A stretch of DNA of 64,000 bases from NCBI GenBank assembly GCA_963848495.1, contig CAWKDV010000004.1:1860001-1924000 (forward strand), in the 5' to 3' direction. Positions 15,270 through 23,947 of the stretch are shown here, in pieces. Source of the stretch: JAICJR01 sp963848495. Its GTDB lineage: Bacteria; Actinomycetota; Thermoleophilia; Solirubrobacterales; Thermoleophilaceae. Position numbers and translations under genes: made by a program. Every line of letters starts with the position of its first letter. Positions within the stretch are counted from its first letter, which is position 1. The notes below the pieces were generated by a model. That model was not told where the DNA came from and made no database searches. It saw nothing but the letters and a program-made list of their open reading frames with translations.

Positions 15270-16643
15270 GTGGCGGAAGACGTCGTGACGATGGAGAAGA
15301 TCGTCGCGCTCTGCAAGCGGCGCGGCTTCATCTTCCAGTCCTCCGAGATCTACGGAGGGCTGGCCTCGACGTACGACTACGGCCACTACGGCGTCCTGCT
15401 CAAGCAGAACGTCAAGAACGAGTGGTGGCGTGCGGTCCTTCAGGAGCGCGACGACATGGTCGCGCTCGACGCGGCGATCCTCATGCACCCCAAGGTCTGG
15501 GAGGCGTCGGGCCACCTCGCCGGCTTCAGCGACCCGCTCGTCCAGTGCCTCGGCAAGTGCAAGCAGCGCTTCCGCGAGGACCACCTGCGCGAGGCCCAAC
15601 CCGAGGGCGAGCTCAAGTGCCCCGTCTGCGGCGGCGACCTCACCGAGCCGCGCCAGTTCAACCTGATGTTCGAGACGAACATGGGCCCGGTGAAGGACGA
15701 GGGGTCGACCATCTACCTCCGCCCCGAGACCGCCCAGGGCATCTTCGTCAACTTCAAGAACATCCTCCAGTTCTCGCGCAAGAAGCCGCCGTTCGGCGTC
15801 GCGCAGGTCGGCAAGTCGTTCCGCAACGAGATCACGCCGCAGAACTTCATCTTCCGTACGCGCGAGTTCGAGCAGATGGAGATCGAGTACTTCGTGCCTC
15901 CCAACGAGGCGCCCGTCTGGTACGAGCGCTGGCGCCAGTGGCGGCTCGACTGGTACATCCAGCTCGGCATCCGGCCGGACCACCTGATCCTCCGCGAGCA
16001 CGGACAGGAGGAGCTCTCCCACTACTCGAGCGGCACCTCCGACATCGAGTACCTGTTCCCGATGGGCTGGTCCGAGCTGGAGGGAATCGCCAACCGCGGC
16101 GACTACGACCTCACCCAGCACGCCAAGTACTCGGGCGAGAAGCTCGAGTACGTCGACAGTGCCACCGGCGACCGCTACGTGCCTCACGTGATCGAGCCCT
16201 CGGCGGGCGCCGACCGCGGCACGCTCGCCTTCATGGTCGATTCATACGACGAGGAGGAGGTCGAGGGCCGCGAGCGCGTGATCCTGCGACTACACCCGCG
16301 CCTCGCGCCGGTCAAGGTAGCGGTGCTTCCGCTCGTGAACAAGGACGGCCAGCCGGAGGTCGCGCGCGACATCTACGAGGAGCTGCGCAAGCTGATGCCG
16401 GCCGAGTTCGACACGGGCGGCTCGATCGGCAAGCGCTACCGGCGCCAGGACGAGATCGGCACGCCCTGGGGCGTCACCGTCGACCACCAGACGATGGAGG
16501 ACAGGACCGTCACGCTGCGCGACCGCGACTCGCTCACGCAGGAGCGCATCGCGATCGACAAGCTCGCCGGCGAGCTGCAGGGCCGCCTGAACGGCCCCTG
16601 GCGCACGCCCAAGTTGGGCGGCGGCGAAGCGCAGGCCGCCTGA
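15270..16643 (+). CDS. glyS: glycyl-tRNA synthetase (single-chain, dimeric type)
   Basis: Class II synthetase of the alpha2 type found in actinobacteria, archaea and eukaryotes. About 457 residues. It shows the N-terminal YGGLASTYDYGHYGVLLKQN, a CPVCGG knuckle in the insertion, motif 2 (KSFRNEITPQNFIFRTREFE), EYLFPMGWSELEGIANRGDYD and the C-terminal anticodon-binding domain (VAVLPLV to SIGKRYRRQDEIGTPWGVTV). I prefer GTG 15270 (AEDVVTMEKIVALCKRRGF) over ATG 15291; both are possible. It uses the general name glyS here, though the type is the GRS1/glyQS form. No T-box leader motif is seen upstream. Intact. Confidence 0.95.
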   Translation: MAEDVVTMEKIVALCKRRGFIFQSSEIYGGLASTYDYGHYGVLLKQNVKNEWWRAVLQERDDMVALDAAILMHPKVWEASGHLAGFSDPLVQCLGKCKQRFREDHLREAQPEGELKCPVCGGDLTEPRQFNLMFETNMGPVKDEGSTIYLRPETAQGIFVNFKNILQFSRKKPPFGVAQVGKSFRNEITPQNFIFRTREFEQMEIEYFVPPNEAPVWYERWRQWRLDWYIQLGIRPDHLILREHGQEELSHYSSGTSDIEYLFPMGWSELEGIANRGDYDLTQHAKYSGEKLEYVDSATGDRYVPHVIEPSAGADRGTLAFMVDSYDEEEVEGRERVILRLHPRLAPVKVAVLPLVNKDGQPEVARDIYEELRKLMPAEFDTGGSIGKRYRRQDEIGTPWGVTVDHQTMEDRTVTLRDRDSLTQERIAIDKLAGELQGRLNGPWRTPKLGGGEAQAA

Positions 16644-16654
16644 CGGCGGCTCTC

Positions 16655-16675
16655 AGTTCTTGGTTCTTAGTTCTT
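16655..16675. repeat. heptanucleotide tandem repeat, RGTTCTT x3
   Basis: Three 7-bp units AGTTCTT, GGTTCTT, AGTTCTT between the ends of the convergent glyS and GST genes. Confidence 0.7.
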
Positions 16676-17363
16676 AGGCAGGGGCCTTGACGGAGGCTAT
16701 GTAGCCCCGCACGTCCGCCGCCGGCTCGGTGTAGGCATCGCCGAGCTCCGACTCGACCGCGGCCATGTAGTCCGTCGCCCAGGCCGGGAAGTCGTAGTCG
16801 ATCGCCTTCAGGAACTCGAGCGTGGCCGCCAGCCGGATGTCCGCGATCGAGGGCGAGTCGCCGCCGATGAAGCTGCGGCCGTCCAGGAAGAAGCGGTGGT
16901 AGGCCTCGAGCGGCTCAGCCAGTGCCGCCTCCGCGTCGCGGCGGGCCTGCTCCTTCATGTCGTCGTCGGCACCCGAGGTGCCCACCTCACCCGCGTACTG
17001 CGGGAAGCCCAGCACCGGGTAGGTGGCCCGAGCGACGAGCGGATACAGCGTGCCGATCAAATAGAACATCGCGCTGTCGGTCATGGCCCGCTCGGCCGGA
17101 TCGGTCGGGTACAGGCGATCGATCCCGTGCTTGTTGCAGAGGTACTGCATGATCGCGCAGCTCTCCCACATCGAGCCGCGCGGCAGGCCGTCCTCCTCGA
17201 GCATCGGGGTCAGCTTGGCCGGGTCCTTGCGAACGAAGTCCGGCTCGTCCTTCTTCCCCCACACATCCCGCTCCTCGAAGTCGAGCCCTGCGGCCCGCAC
17301 GAAGATCCGGGCGGTGAGGTTGTTCACGCTCGGCGTGAGGATGCTCAGCGTGTGTGCTGCCAT
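16674..17363 (-). CDS. glutathione S-transferase-like protein
   Basis: A 229-residue protein with the GST layout: N-terminal thioredoxin-like domain (HTLSILTPSVNNLTARIFVR, then KLTPMLEEDGLPRGSMWESC where the ES pair normally binds the thiol), and a helical C-terminal domain containing the N-capping-box-like SIADIRLAATLEF. Many actinobacteria lack glutathione, so the true thiol or substrate is uncertain. The start ATG at 17363 lies inside the 3' end of the upstream VOC gene (19-base overlap), so the pair is co-transcribed and probably functionally linked, for instance in detoxification or in opening an aromatic-derived intermediate. Confidence 0.88.
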   Translation of the reverse strand: MAAHTLSILTPSVNNLTARIFVRAAGLDFEERDVWGKKDEPDFVRKDPAKLTPMLEEDGLPRGSMWESCAIMQYLCNKHGIDRLYPTDPAERAMTDSAMFYLIGTLYPLVARATYPVLGFPQYAGEVGTSGADDDMKEQARRDAEAALAEPLEAYHRFFLDGRSFIGGDSPSIADIRLAATLEFLKAIDYDFPAWATDYMAAVESELGDAYTEPAADVRGYIASVKAPA

Positions 17364-17956
17364 GTGCTCCTCCCTCCGTAGGGGTCTTTCGGCGACCTGT
17401 CGTCCGAGAGCGAGCCGCGCGAGCGCGCGACCAGCAGCTCGATCGCATCCGCCAGGTGGACCTGGGCGATGTTGTAGTCGCCCCGCTCCACCCTCAGCCT
17501 GTGAGCCTCGAGCAGCACCTCGGCGTGCGTGTAGCCGACGGGCGGTTCGAAGCGGTACGACGCCAGCTCGATCCGCAACCCGAGCGGATCGTCGAAGTAG
17601 ATCGAGTCCATGAAGCCACGGTCTTTCACACCCGTGTTCCAGATCCCGCGCTCATCCAGCCGCTCGACGGCCTGGTCGAAGGTCGCCTTCGATACCGCGA
17701 ACGCGATGTGGTGCACGCAGCCGGGGTCGGTAGGGGTGCGGCTCGGGTCGCCCGCACGCTCCTCGTTGGTGAAGATCGTGATCAGGCGGCCGTCGCCCGG
17801 GTCGAAGTAGAGGTGGCTCTCGGCCTCGTTGTCGAGGTTGGGCTGCTCGAAGACGAACGGCATCCCGAGCAGGCCCTCCCAGAAGTCGATGGTGGTCTGA
17901 CGGTCGGCGCCAACAAGCGTGATGTGGTGCACGCCCTGGCTCTGGAGCTTTTGCAT
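17345..17956 (-). CDS. VOC-family dioxygenase / glyoxalase-like protein
   Basis: A 203-residue vicinal-oxygen-chelate protein with two beta-alpha-beta-beta-beta repeats. Metal ligands can be read as His in GVHHITLV (first repeat), His in CVHHIAFAV (second repeat) and Glu in LGLRIELASY, the pattern of extradiol dioxygenases and glyoxalases. FYFDP-like segments (SHLYFDPGDGRLITIF) match ring-cleavage-type members. The C-terminal 45 residues are an additional helical tail. It overlaps the GST-like gene and is preceded by a TetR regulator on the same strand, 18 bases away, so the three likely form one operon. Confidence 0.85.
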   Translation of the reverse strand: MQKLQSQGVHHITLVGADRQTTIDFWEGLLGMPFVFEQPNLDNEAESHLYFDPGDGRLITIFTNEERAGDPSRTPTDPGCVHHIAFAVSKATFDQAVERLDERGIWNTGVKDRGFMDSIYFDDPLGLRIELASYRFEPPVGYTHAEVLLEAHRLRVERGDYNIAQVHLADAIELLVARSRGSLSDDRSPKDPYGGRSTWQHTR

Positions 17957-17974
17957 GTACGCAGTTTGGCCGAT

Positions 17975-18598
17975 TCAGGCGTCCGCGCCCAGGAGGAACC
18001 GCGCGGTCCGGATGCCGAGCTGGAAGGCGGCGTCGCTGTCCCAGTCCGGATCGGAGATGAGCTGCATCGTGAAGCCGTCGCCGAGTCCGAGCAGCACCGA
18101 GGCGACGTGCTCCGGATCGCCGCGCAGCGTGACCACTCCGGCCTCCTGCTTCTCGCGCAGGGCGGCGGCGATGTGGGCGCGCGTCTGCTGGAAGAGCTTG
18201 GCCATCTCGAGCCGCAGCTCCTCGTTGTGCCGCGAGGCGCTGAACATCTCGTAGATCACCGCCTGCGAGGCGGGGTCCTCGGCGAGGAACGCGCGCACTT
18301 GGCTGACCAGCACCTCGACCACGCCGTCGAGGGAGCCGGCCGCGGCCAGGTTGCGCTCGAGGGCCTGGACGCGCAGCTCGGTGTCGTGGCGCACCACCTC
18401 GACGAGCAGCCGCTCCTTCGAGCCGAAGTAGTAGTGGAGGAGCCCGCGCGAGACGCCGGCGTGATGGGCGACGCGGTCGAAGGTCGCACCGGCCGCGCCG
18501 AGCGTTCCGACGCTCTCGCGCATCGCGGCGACGATGCGCTGGGCCTTTTCGCTTTCGAGCTTGCGCTCGCGACCGAGATCGCTGACGGAGGCCTCCAT
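17975..18598 (-). CDS. TetR/AcrR-family transcriptional regulator
   Basis: A 207-residue repressor. N-terminal helix-turn-helix: AQRIVAAMRESVGTLGAAGA then TFDRVAHHAGVSRGLLHYYF, the canonical TetR recognition helix. The C-terminal helical domain (ELRVQALERNL onward) would bind an unknown ligand. The start was set at the ATG giving MEASVSDLGRERK rather than an upstream in-frame start at 18634, which would run into the tandem repeat. It heads the VOC-GST operon and is divergent from the asparaginase, so the 80-base gap with the GGGTCAC repeats probably holds its operator. Confidence 0.92.
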   Translation of the reverse strand: MEASVSDLGRERKLESEKAQRIVAAMRESVGTLGAAGATFDRVAHHAGVSRGLLHYYFGSKERLLVEVVRHDTELRVQALERNLAAAGSLDGVVEVLVSQVRAFLAEDPASQAVIYEMFSASRHNEELRLEMAKLFQQTRAHIAAALREKQEAGVVTLRGDPEHVASVLLGLGDGFTMQLISDPDWDSDAAFQLGIRTARFLLGADA

Positions 18599-18627
18599 CG
18601 GGCGCGAGTCTAGCTGGCCAACCAGCC

Positions 18628-18655
18628 GGGTCACAGGTCACGGGTCACGGGTCAC
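18628..18655. repeat. heptanucleotide tandem repeat, GGGTCAC x4
   Basis: Four 7-bp units (GGGTCAC, AGGTCAC, GGGTCAC, GGGTCAC) between the divergent starts of the TetR and asparaginase genes. It lies where a promoter or operator would be expected. Confidence 0.8.
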
Positions 18656-18677
18656 GGGGCTTAGACTCGCGCGCCAA

Positions 18678-19649
18678 ATGCGCTTCAGGGTCGAGCTCAT
18701 CGCCACGGGCGGGACGATCGCCATGGCGGGCTCGCCGGCGCGACCGGCGATCTCCGCGGAAGACCTGCTCGCGGCTGTTCCACAGCTGGCGAATGTCGCC
18801 GAGCTCCGCGTGCGCGAGCTGTCCAACGTGCCGGGCGCCAGCCTCACGCCGGCGCTGGCGGCACGCGCGATCGCCGCGGCGTCCGAGGCGGTGCGGGACG
18901 GCGCCGCCGGGGCCGTGATCACGCAGGGCACCGACACGATCGAGGAGACCGGCGAGCTCGCGGACCTGATCTGGCCGCACGAGGAGCCGCTGGTGGTCAC
19001 GGGCGCGATCCGGGCGGGCGGCTCGCTCAGCTCGGATGGACCGCTCAACCTGCTCGACTCCGTGCGCGCGGCCTGCTCGCCGTCGGCTCGCGGGGCCGGC
19101 CCGCTCGTGGTCTTCGACGGCACCGTGCACCCGGCCGGCCAGGTGGTGAAGTCGCACACCTGGGCGAGCGACGCGTTCGCGTCCGAGTCGCCGCTCGGGC
19201 ACGTGCGCGAGGGCGCGCTGCGGCTGCTGCGACCGCCGGCGCGGGAGCGGGCGCCCGTCGCATCGCCGGAAGAGGCGGCGGCCGCCGCACTCGACGGCTA
19301 CGTCCCGATCCTCGCGGCCGCCGCGGGCATGGACGCCCGCCCGCTCGACTCGTTGCGCGAGGACGGTGCGGCCGCGCTCGTGCTGGTGGCGCTCGGCGCC
19401 GGTCATCTGCCGCCGGCGATGCTGCCGGGAGTAGACCGGGCGCTCGTGGCCGGGCTGCCGCTCGTGGTCTGCGCGCGGCCGGAACGCGGCGGCACGCTCC
19501 AGTCGACCTACGGCTTCGAGGGCTCGGAGACCGATCTCGCCCGACGCGGCGTGGTCCTGGCGGGCGCGGCGTCGCCCTGGAAGGCACGCGTGAGGCTGCT
19601 CGTCGCACTCGGGCTCGGCCGCCCGCCGCGCTCGCTGTTCGAGTCGTAA
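18678..19649 (+). CDS. L-asparaginase
   Basis: Hydrolyses asparagine to aspartate and ammonia. The 323-residue protein has the type I/II asparaginase signatures: first catalytic Thr in ELIATGGTIAMAG (Thr13) and the second Thr-Asp pair in VITQGTDTIEETG, plus the Lys in VVKSHTWASDAF. No signal peptide, so it is cytosolic. Start ATG at 18678 (MRFRVELIATGG). The C-terminal dimer domain (LPLVVCARPERGGTLQSTYG) is complete. It is transcribed alone, divergent from the TetR operon. Intact. Confidence 0.93.
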   Translation: MRFRVELIATGGTIAMAGSPARPAISAEDLLAAVPQLANVAELRVRELSNVPGASLTPALAARAIAAASEAVRDGAAGAVITQGTDTIEETGELADLIWPHEEPLVVTGAIRAGGSLSSDGPLNLLDSVRAACSPSARGAGPLVVFDGTVHPAGQVVKSHTWASDAFASESPLGHVREGALRLLRPPARERAPVASPEEAAAAALDGYVPILAAAAGMDARPLDSLREDGAAALVLVALGAGHLPPAMLPGVDRALVAGLPLVVCARPERGGTLQSTYGFEGSETDLARRGVVLAGAASPWKARVRLLVALGLGRPPRSLFES

Positions 19650-19774
19650 GCCGTAAGTGCGGGGATCTACGCACTCGCCCGGGCGGCCAATACGGATGGA
19701 GGCGGGCGGCGCGGTCCCTACCGTGCGTGGGCAACGGCAATCAACGGGCACCCGAGCCCGAAGACCTAGGCGTA

Positions 19775-19800
19775 GTGAGGCGGGTGGAAACCCGCCTCAC
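19775..19800. other. perfect 11-bp hairpin with GGAA loop
   Basis: GTGAGGCGGGT (19775-19785), loop GGAA, ACCCGCCTCAC (19790-19800). It lies between the convergent asparaginase and hypothetical genes. There is no U-run; perhaps a transcript-end or stability structure. Confidence 0.55.
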
Positions 19801-19817
19801 TCAGTGAGGGCCCAAGA

Positions 19818-19844
19818 GAAAGGGCGCCCAGCGGGCGCCCTTTC
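19818..19844 (-). terminator. Rho-independent terminator, usable in both directions
   Basis: A 12-bp stem GAAAGGGCGCCC / GGGCGCCCTTTC with a 3-base loop, 23 bases past the stop of the minus-strand gene at 19867. The stem itself ends in AAA/TTT, and on the minus strand TCTCTT follows. Confidence 0.8.
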
Positions 19845-19866
19845 GAGTCAAGACGTGCCTGCCGCG

Positions 19867-20346
19867 CTACGAGGTGCTGCCCACAGGGGCCGCGCTGCTG
19901 GCACTGCCGTCGGTGGTGGTGGTCGAGCTGTACTCGAACTCCTCCTCGGAGCCGAACAGCGCGTCCAACACCTTGGAGCGGAGCCCCTCGCTCAGGGCGA
20001 GGGCCAGGCCGATGCCGACCAGCAGCACGAGAAGTCCGCCGCGCCGCCTGCGCTTGCTCGAAGACGCCTTGGCACCACGGAGGGAGTTGGCCGCATCGCG
20101 CAGTGACTCGGCCGCCTCCTTGAGCTGCTTCTGCGTCTTCTTGTCGTCGGTCAGGGCCTTCACGGGGCCCTTCCCGTTCGACATGCGGCCGTAGACCTTC
20201 CGGGCCGACTCGAACGCCGTCCGCAGGTTCTCCCGCAGTTCCTCGTCCTCCGCGAGACGCTGCACGTACGGGTTGTCCCGTACTGCCTTTCCGGCGGCAA
20301 AGGCTCCGGCTCCCGCCGATGCCGTCCGCTTCTTCTTTGATGCCAT
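19867..20346 (-). CDS. hypothetical protein with one membrane anchor
   Basis: A 159-residue protein. Lys/Ala-rich N-terminus (MASKKKRTASAGAGAFAAGK), a helical region with YGR motif (AFESARKVYGRMSNGKGPVK), then helices (LKEAAESLRDAANSLRGAKA), a basic cluster KRRRRGG and a transmembrane segment LLVLLVGIGLALAL near residues 112-128, ending in a Ser/Thr-rich acidic tail. The domain plan resembles YtxH-like or stress-type anchored helical proteins of actinobacteria. The start was placed at MASKKK, since upstream residues are Pro/Ser-rich. Single-gene transcript with a clear terminator. Confidence 0.65.
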   Translation of the reverse strand: MASKKKRTASAGAGAFAAGKAVRDNPYVQRLAEDEELRENLRTAFESARKVYGRMSNGKGPVKALTDDKKTQKQLKEAAESLRDAANSLRGAKASSSKRRRRGGLLVLLVGIGLALALSEGLRSKVLDALFGSEEEFEYSSTTTTDGSASSAAPVGSTS

Positions 20347-20420
20347 AGCTCTCCTCGAGGATCCGGTTGTAGCGCCGAGAATACCCGGCTCGGCTCGCAG
20401 GGAACAGGGGCTGGGCTCAG

Positions 20421-21065
20421 CTACTGGGGTCGCAGACGCGGATCCCGAGCGGCGAGCGTCCAATGGCGGCCGATCTCCGCGACCCAGGCGTCGTCGCCCG
20501 CGGGCCTGACGCCGAACACGCTGATCGTGAGCTGGCCGCCCTCGTGGTCGCCGTAGAGGAGGTGGACGGTGAGGTCCTCGCGCGCGGGGATCGCGGCTCT
20601 CAACTCCCGGCTCAGCTCCGCCTCCGGGTCGCGCAGCGCCGCCTGCCAGAAGCCCGTGTCCGAGGCGGGGATGTAGAGGTCGCGCTGCTGGCGCGTGAAC
20701 TCGTCCGGGTCCGGATGGGGGTTCTCCGCCCGCACGCGCCCGACGCTGACGTGCCAGCCCTGGAGCACCGCCAGTCCGGCGCCGACGTTGCGCAGGGCGA
20801 TCGCCAGATAGACGATGTCCTCGATGACCTCCACGCTGGCCCTGCCGCCCGGGACGCTCACGGCATGGCCGTCGCCCCAGCGCACCTTCTCGGGCCGGTC
20901 GTCCGGATGCGAGGCGACGAGCACCGGGCGCAGGCCGAGCAGCAGCGAGCGCTCCGCGATCCGCGCCGAGCGGTTGGACGAGCGCACCGCTGAGTAGGTC
21001 GCCACCGCGAGCACGAGCGTCCCCCCGGCGGTGGCGATCGAGGAGATGGTGGCCCAGTCGGTCAC
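20421..21065 (-). CDS. hypothetical membrane-anchored protein downstream of lon
   Basis: A 214-residue protein starting at GTG 21065, whose GTGA overlaps the lon stop by 4 bases. N-terminal anchor TISSIATAGGTLVLAVATYS (residues 6-25) followed by AVRSSNRSARIAERSLLLGLRPVLV, a segment seen in many anchored proteins of unknown function. The rest is beta-rich with no catalytic motif visible. Translational coupling to lon suggests co-expression under stress but not a known shared function. Confidence 0.7.
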   Translation of the reverse strand: MTDWATISSIATAGGTLVLAVATYSAVRSSNRSARIAERSLLLGLRPVLVASHPDDRPEKVRWGDGHAVSVPGGRASVEVIEDIVYLAIALRNVGAGLAVLQGWHVSVGRVRAENPHPDPDEFTRQQRDLYIPASDTGFWQAALRDPEAELSRELRAAIPAREDLTVHLLYGDHEGGQLTISVFGVRPAGDDAWVAEIGRHWTLAARDPRLRPQ

Positions 21066-23455
21066 GCGGCTCGCGCCCGCGCGCGCCGCTTGGCGGGCTC
21101 GAGCGCGACTTCGAGCACCTGCTCGACGTGGGTCACGAACCGGAACTCCACGTCGCGCCTGAGGTGCTCGGGCAGCTCGTCGAGATCGGGCTCGTTGAGC
21201 TTCGGGGCGAACACGAGCTTGATGCCCGCGCGCTGAGCGGCCAGCGCCTTCTCCTTCAGTCCGCCGATCGGCAGCACCTGACCGGTGAGCGTGATCTCGC
21301 CGGTCATGGCCACCTCCGAGCGCACGCGCCGGCCGGTGATGAGCGACACCAGCGCGGTGGTGATCGCGATCCCGGCGCTCGGGCCGTCCTTGGGGACCGC
21401 GCCCGAGGGGACGTGCACGTGGATGTCGTGCTTTCGCAGCCACTGCGGCGCATCGTCGCCGGCCCACTTGCCGGCGTTGGCCTTCACCCAGGAGAGCGCG
21501 GCCGCCGCCGACTCGCGCATCACGTCGCCGAGCTGGCCCGTGATCTGCAGCCGGCCCTCGCCCTCGTACGCGGTGGCCTCGATGAACAGCACCTCGCCGC
21601 CGACGGGCGTCCAGGCCAGGCCGGTGGCCACGCCCGGCTGGCGCGTGCGGAAGCCGACGTCGTGGAAGAAGCGGCGCTTGCCGAGCATCTCACGGACCTG
21701 CCGGGCGCGAATCGCGCGCTTGCGATTGCGTCCCGTCTCCGCGACCTGGCGTGCGATCTTGCGGCAGACCGCGCCGATCTGGCGCTCCAGGTTGCGCACG
21801 CCGGCCTCGCGCGTGTAGCCGTCGATGATCTCCTTGAGCGCCTCTTCGGTGAACTCGAGGCGCGCGGGGTCGAGGCCGTTGCGCTCGATCTGGCGCGGCA
21901 CCAGGTAGCGCTTCGCGATCTCGAGCTTCTCCTCCGCGGTGTAGCCCGCCAGCTCGATCACCTCCATGCGGTCGCGCAGCGCCCCCGGGATCGGGTCGAG
22001 CATGTTCGCCGTGGTGATGAAGAGGACGTTCGAGAGGTCGAACGGCACGTCCAGGTAGTGATCCCGGAAGCTGCTGTTCTGCTCCGGATCGAGCACCTCG
22101 AGCATCGCGCTCGCCGGGTCGCCGCGGAAGTCCGCGCCCATCTTGTCGATCTCGTCGATCATCAGCACGGGGTTGTTGGCGCCGGCGTCGCGCAGGGCGC
22201 GGATGATCACCCCGGGCAGCGCCCCGACATACGTGCGGCGGTGGCCGCGGATCTCCGACTCGTCGCGCACGCCGCCGACCGAGATGCGCTCGAACTCGCG
22301 CCCCATCGCGCTGGCGATCGAGCGGCCGAGCGAGGTCTTGCCGACGCCCGGCGGGCCGACGAAGCAGAGGATCGACGAGCGCGCGTCGGGCTTCAGCTTG
22401 CGCACGGCCAGGAACTCGAGGATGCGGTCCTTCACCAGCTCGATGTCGTAGTGGTCGCGGTCGAGCACCTTGCGCGCCTTCGCCAGGTCGAGGTCGTGGG
22501 GCGTCGACTTCGACCACGGCAGCGACACGATCCACTCGAGGTAGCCGCGGATCACGCCGTGCTCCGGTGACTGCGGCGGGAGCCGCTCGAAGCGCTTGAG
22601 CTCGCGGTCAGCCACCTCCCGGATCGGCTCAGGCAGCTCGGCCGCCTCCACCTGCTCGCGCAGCTCGTTCACCTCGGCCTGCGTCTCGTCGCCCTCGCCG
22701 AGCTCCACCTGGATCGCCTTGAGCTGCTGGCGCAGGAAGTACTCGCGCTGGGTCTGGTCCATCTCGGACTGGACCTGCGACTGGATCTTCGAGCCGAGCG
22801 AGATCACCTCGAGCTCGCGGGTGAGGAGCTGTGACAGGCGGCGCAGGCGCTTGCCCACGTCGCGCTCTTCGAGCAGCTCCTGCTTCTCCTCGGTCTTGAT
22901 GCGCAGCGCCCCGCCGATCATGTGGGCGAGCTCGGAGGGGTCGTCGAGGTTGGCGAGCGCGACCGACAGCTCCTCCGGGAGGTAGGGCGTCTGCTCGATG
23001 ATCTGGGCGAAGATGCCCTGGACGTTGCGCGACAGCGCCTCGAGCTCGGGCGTGAGCTCGACGATGTCTGGCTCCTCCTCGATCCGCGCGACCAGGTAGG
23101 GCTCGGTGGCGACGAAGTCCGTGAGCCGCACGCGCTGTGTGCCCTGGACGATGATCCGGAGCGTGCCGTCGGGGACCTTGAGCATGCGGGCGACTACGCC
23201 GACGACGCCCACCTCGTAGAGGTCGTCGGGGCCCGGCTCCTCCACGTCCTCGTCCCTGGCGGTGACCATCACGAGCAGCCGGTTGCCGCCGAGCACGTCG
23301 TTGATCAGCCGCACCGAGCGCTCCTGGCCCACGGCCAGCGGCGTCATCGTGTCCGGGAACACCACCGCGTCCTTCAGCGGCAGGACCGGCAACGCGGCAG
23401 GCAGGCCCGAGCCGGGACTCCCGTCCGGCCCGGCCTGGGGAAGCTGAATCGTCAC
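21062..23455 (-). CDS. lon: ATP-dependent Lon protease
   Basis: Heat-inducible AAA+ serine protease that degrades misfolded and regulatory proteins. A full-length 797-residue chain: N-terminal substrate-binding LON domain (LPVLPLKDAVVFPDTMTPLA), coiled linker, Walker A GPPGVGKTSLGRSIA, Walker B LMIDEIDKM, then the protease domain with catalytic Ser in KDGPSAGIAIT (near 693) and Lys in GGLKEKALAA (near 734). Start ATG at 23455, overlapping the hsp20 stop by 4 bases; the small anchored gene at 21065 overlaps its 3' end. Intact. No HAIR or CIRCE element was seen upstream of the operon. Confidence 0.97.
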   Translation of the reverse strand: MTIQLPQAGPDGSPGSGLPAALPVLPLKDAVVFPDTMTPLAVGQERSVRLINDVLGGNRLLVMVTARDEDVEEPGPDDLYEVGVVGVVARMLKVPDGTLRIIVQGTQRVRLTDFVATEPYLVARIEEEPDIVELTPELEALSRNVQGIFAQIIEQTPYLPEELSVALANLDDPSELAHMIGGALRIKTEEKQELLEERDVGKRLRRLSQLLTRELEVISLGSKIQSQVQSEMDQTQREYFLRQQLKAIQVELGEGDETQAEVNELREQVEAAELPEPIREVADRELKRFERLPPQSPEHGVIRGYLEWIVSLPWSKSTPHDLDLAKARKVLDRDHYDIELVKDRILEFLAVRKLKPDARSSILCFVGPPGVGKTSLGRSIASAMGREFERISVGGVRDESEIRGHRRTYVGALPGVIIRALRDAGANNPVLMIDEIDKMGADFRGDPASAMLEVLDPEQNSSFRDHYLDVPFDLSNVLFITTANMLDPIPGALRDRMEVIELAGYTAEEKLEIAKRYLVPRQIERNGLDPARLEFTEEALKEIIDGYTREAGVRNLERQIGAVCRKIARQVAETGRNRKRAIRARQVREMLGKRRFFHDVGFRTRQPGVATGLAWTPVGGEVLFIEATAYEGEGRLQITGQLGDVMRESAAAALSWVKANAGKWAGDDAPQWLRKHDIHVHVPSGAVPKDGPSAGIAITTALVSLITGRRVRSEVAMTGEITLTGQVLPIGGLKEKALAAQRAGIKLVFAPKLNEPDLDELPEHLRRDVEFRFVTHVEQVLEVALEPAKRRARARAA

Positions 23456-23919
23456 TCGTCGTTCCCCGGCTGGCCGCCGCGCGAGCCTTCGATCGGCACG
23501 CGCCGGACCGACTCCTCGTGGCGCACCAGCGGGATCTCGATGCGCAGCACGCCGTCCTGGTAGGTGGCCTGCGCCCGCTCGGAGTCCACGTCCGCGCCGA
23601 GCTCCACCACGCGCCGGAAGGGACCGCGCTCGATCTCGATCTGCTGGTACAGCCGTCCCTCGGCGTCCTGCGTGGGGCGCTCGCCGCTGATCAGGAGCTG
23701 CCGCCCGCGGATCTCGAGGCCGACCTCGTCGATGTCCACGCCCGCCAGGTCCACGTTGACGACCGCCTTCGGCGGGTTGCCGCAGTAGTAGACGTCCACG
23801 CGCGGCGAGAACCCGCGCCGCGAGACGAAGCCGCCGCGTTCGAAGACGTCGCCGAACAGCTCATCGATCTCCCGCCGCATGCGCTCGAAGTTGGCGAACG
23901 GGTCATGTCCGAGGGGCAT
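23452..23919 (-). CDS. Hsp20 small heat-shock chaperone
   Basis: A 155-residue alpha-crystallin-type chaperone that holds unfolding proteins for refolding or, given the context, Lon degradation. Alpha-crystallin domain from about residue 40 (PRVDVYYCGNPPKAVVNVDL) to GVLRIEIPLV, the conserved A-x-x-x-G-V-L motif (ATYQDGVLRI), and a short C-terminal tail with RRVPIEG matching the I-x-I anchor (VPI). N-terminal DPFANFERMRREIDELFGDV is typical. First gene of a coupled hsp20-lon-(anchored protein) operon, with 4-base overlaps throughout. Confidence 0.93.
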   Translation of the reverse strand: MPLGHDPFANFERMRREIDELFGDVFERGGFVSRRGFSPRVDVYYCGNPPKAVVNVDLAGVDIDEVGLEIRGRQLLISGERPTQDAEGRLYQQIEIERGPFRRVVELGADVDSERAQATYQDGVLRIEIPLVRHEESVRRVPIEGSRGGQPGNDE

Positions 23920-23947
23920 GACCGAGAGGGTAATGAGCCGCCGCGAA

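Noticed and set aside
23920..23947. Heat-shock operator (HAIR or CIRCE) before hsp20-lon
   Set aside because: Neither CTTGAGT-N7-ACTCAAG nor TTAGCACTC-N9-GAGTGCTAA is present in or near the short gap upstream of hsp20.
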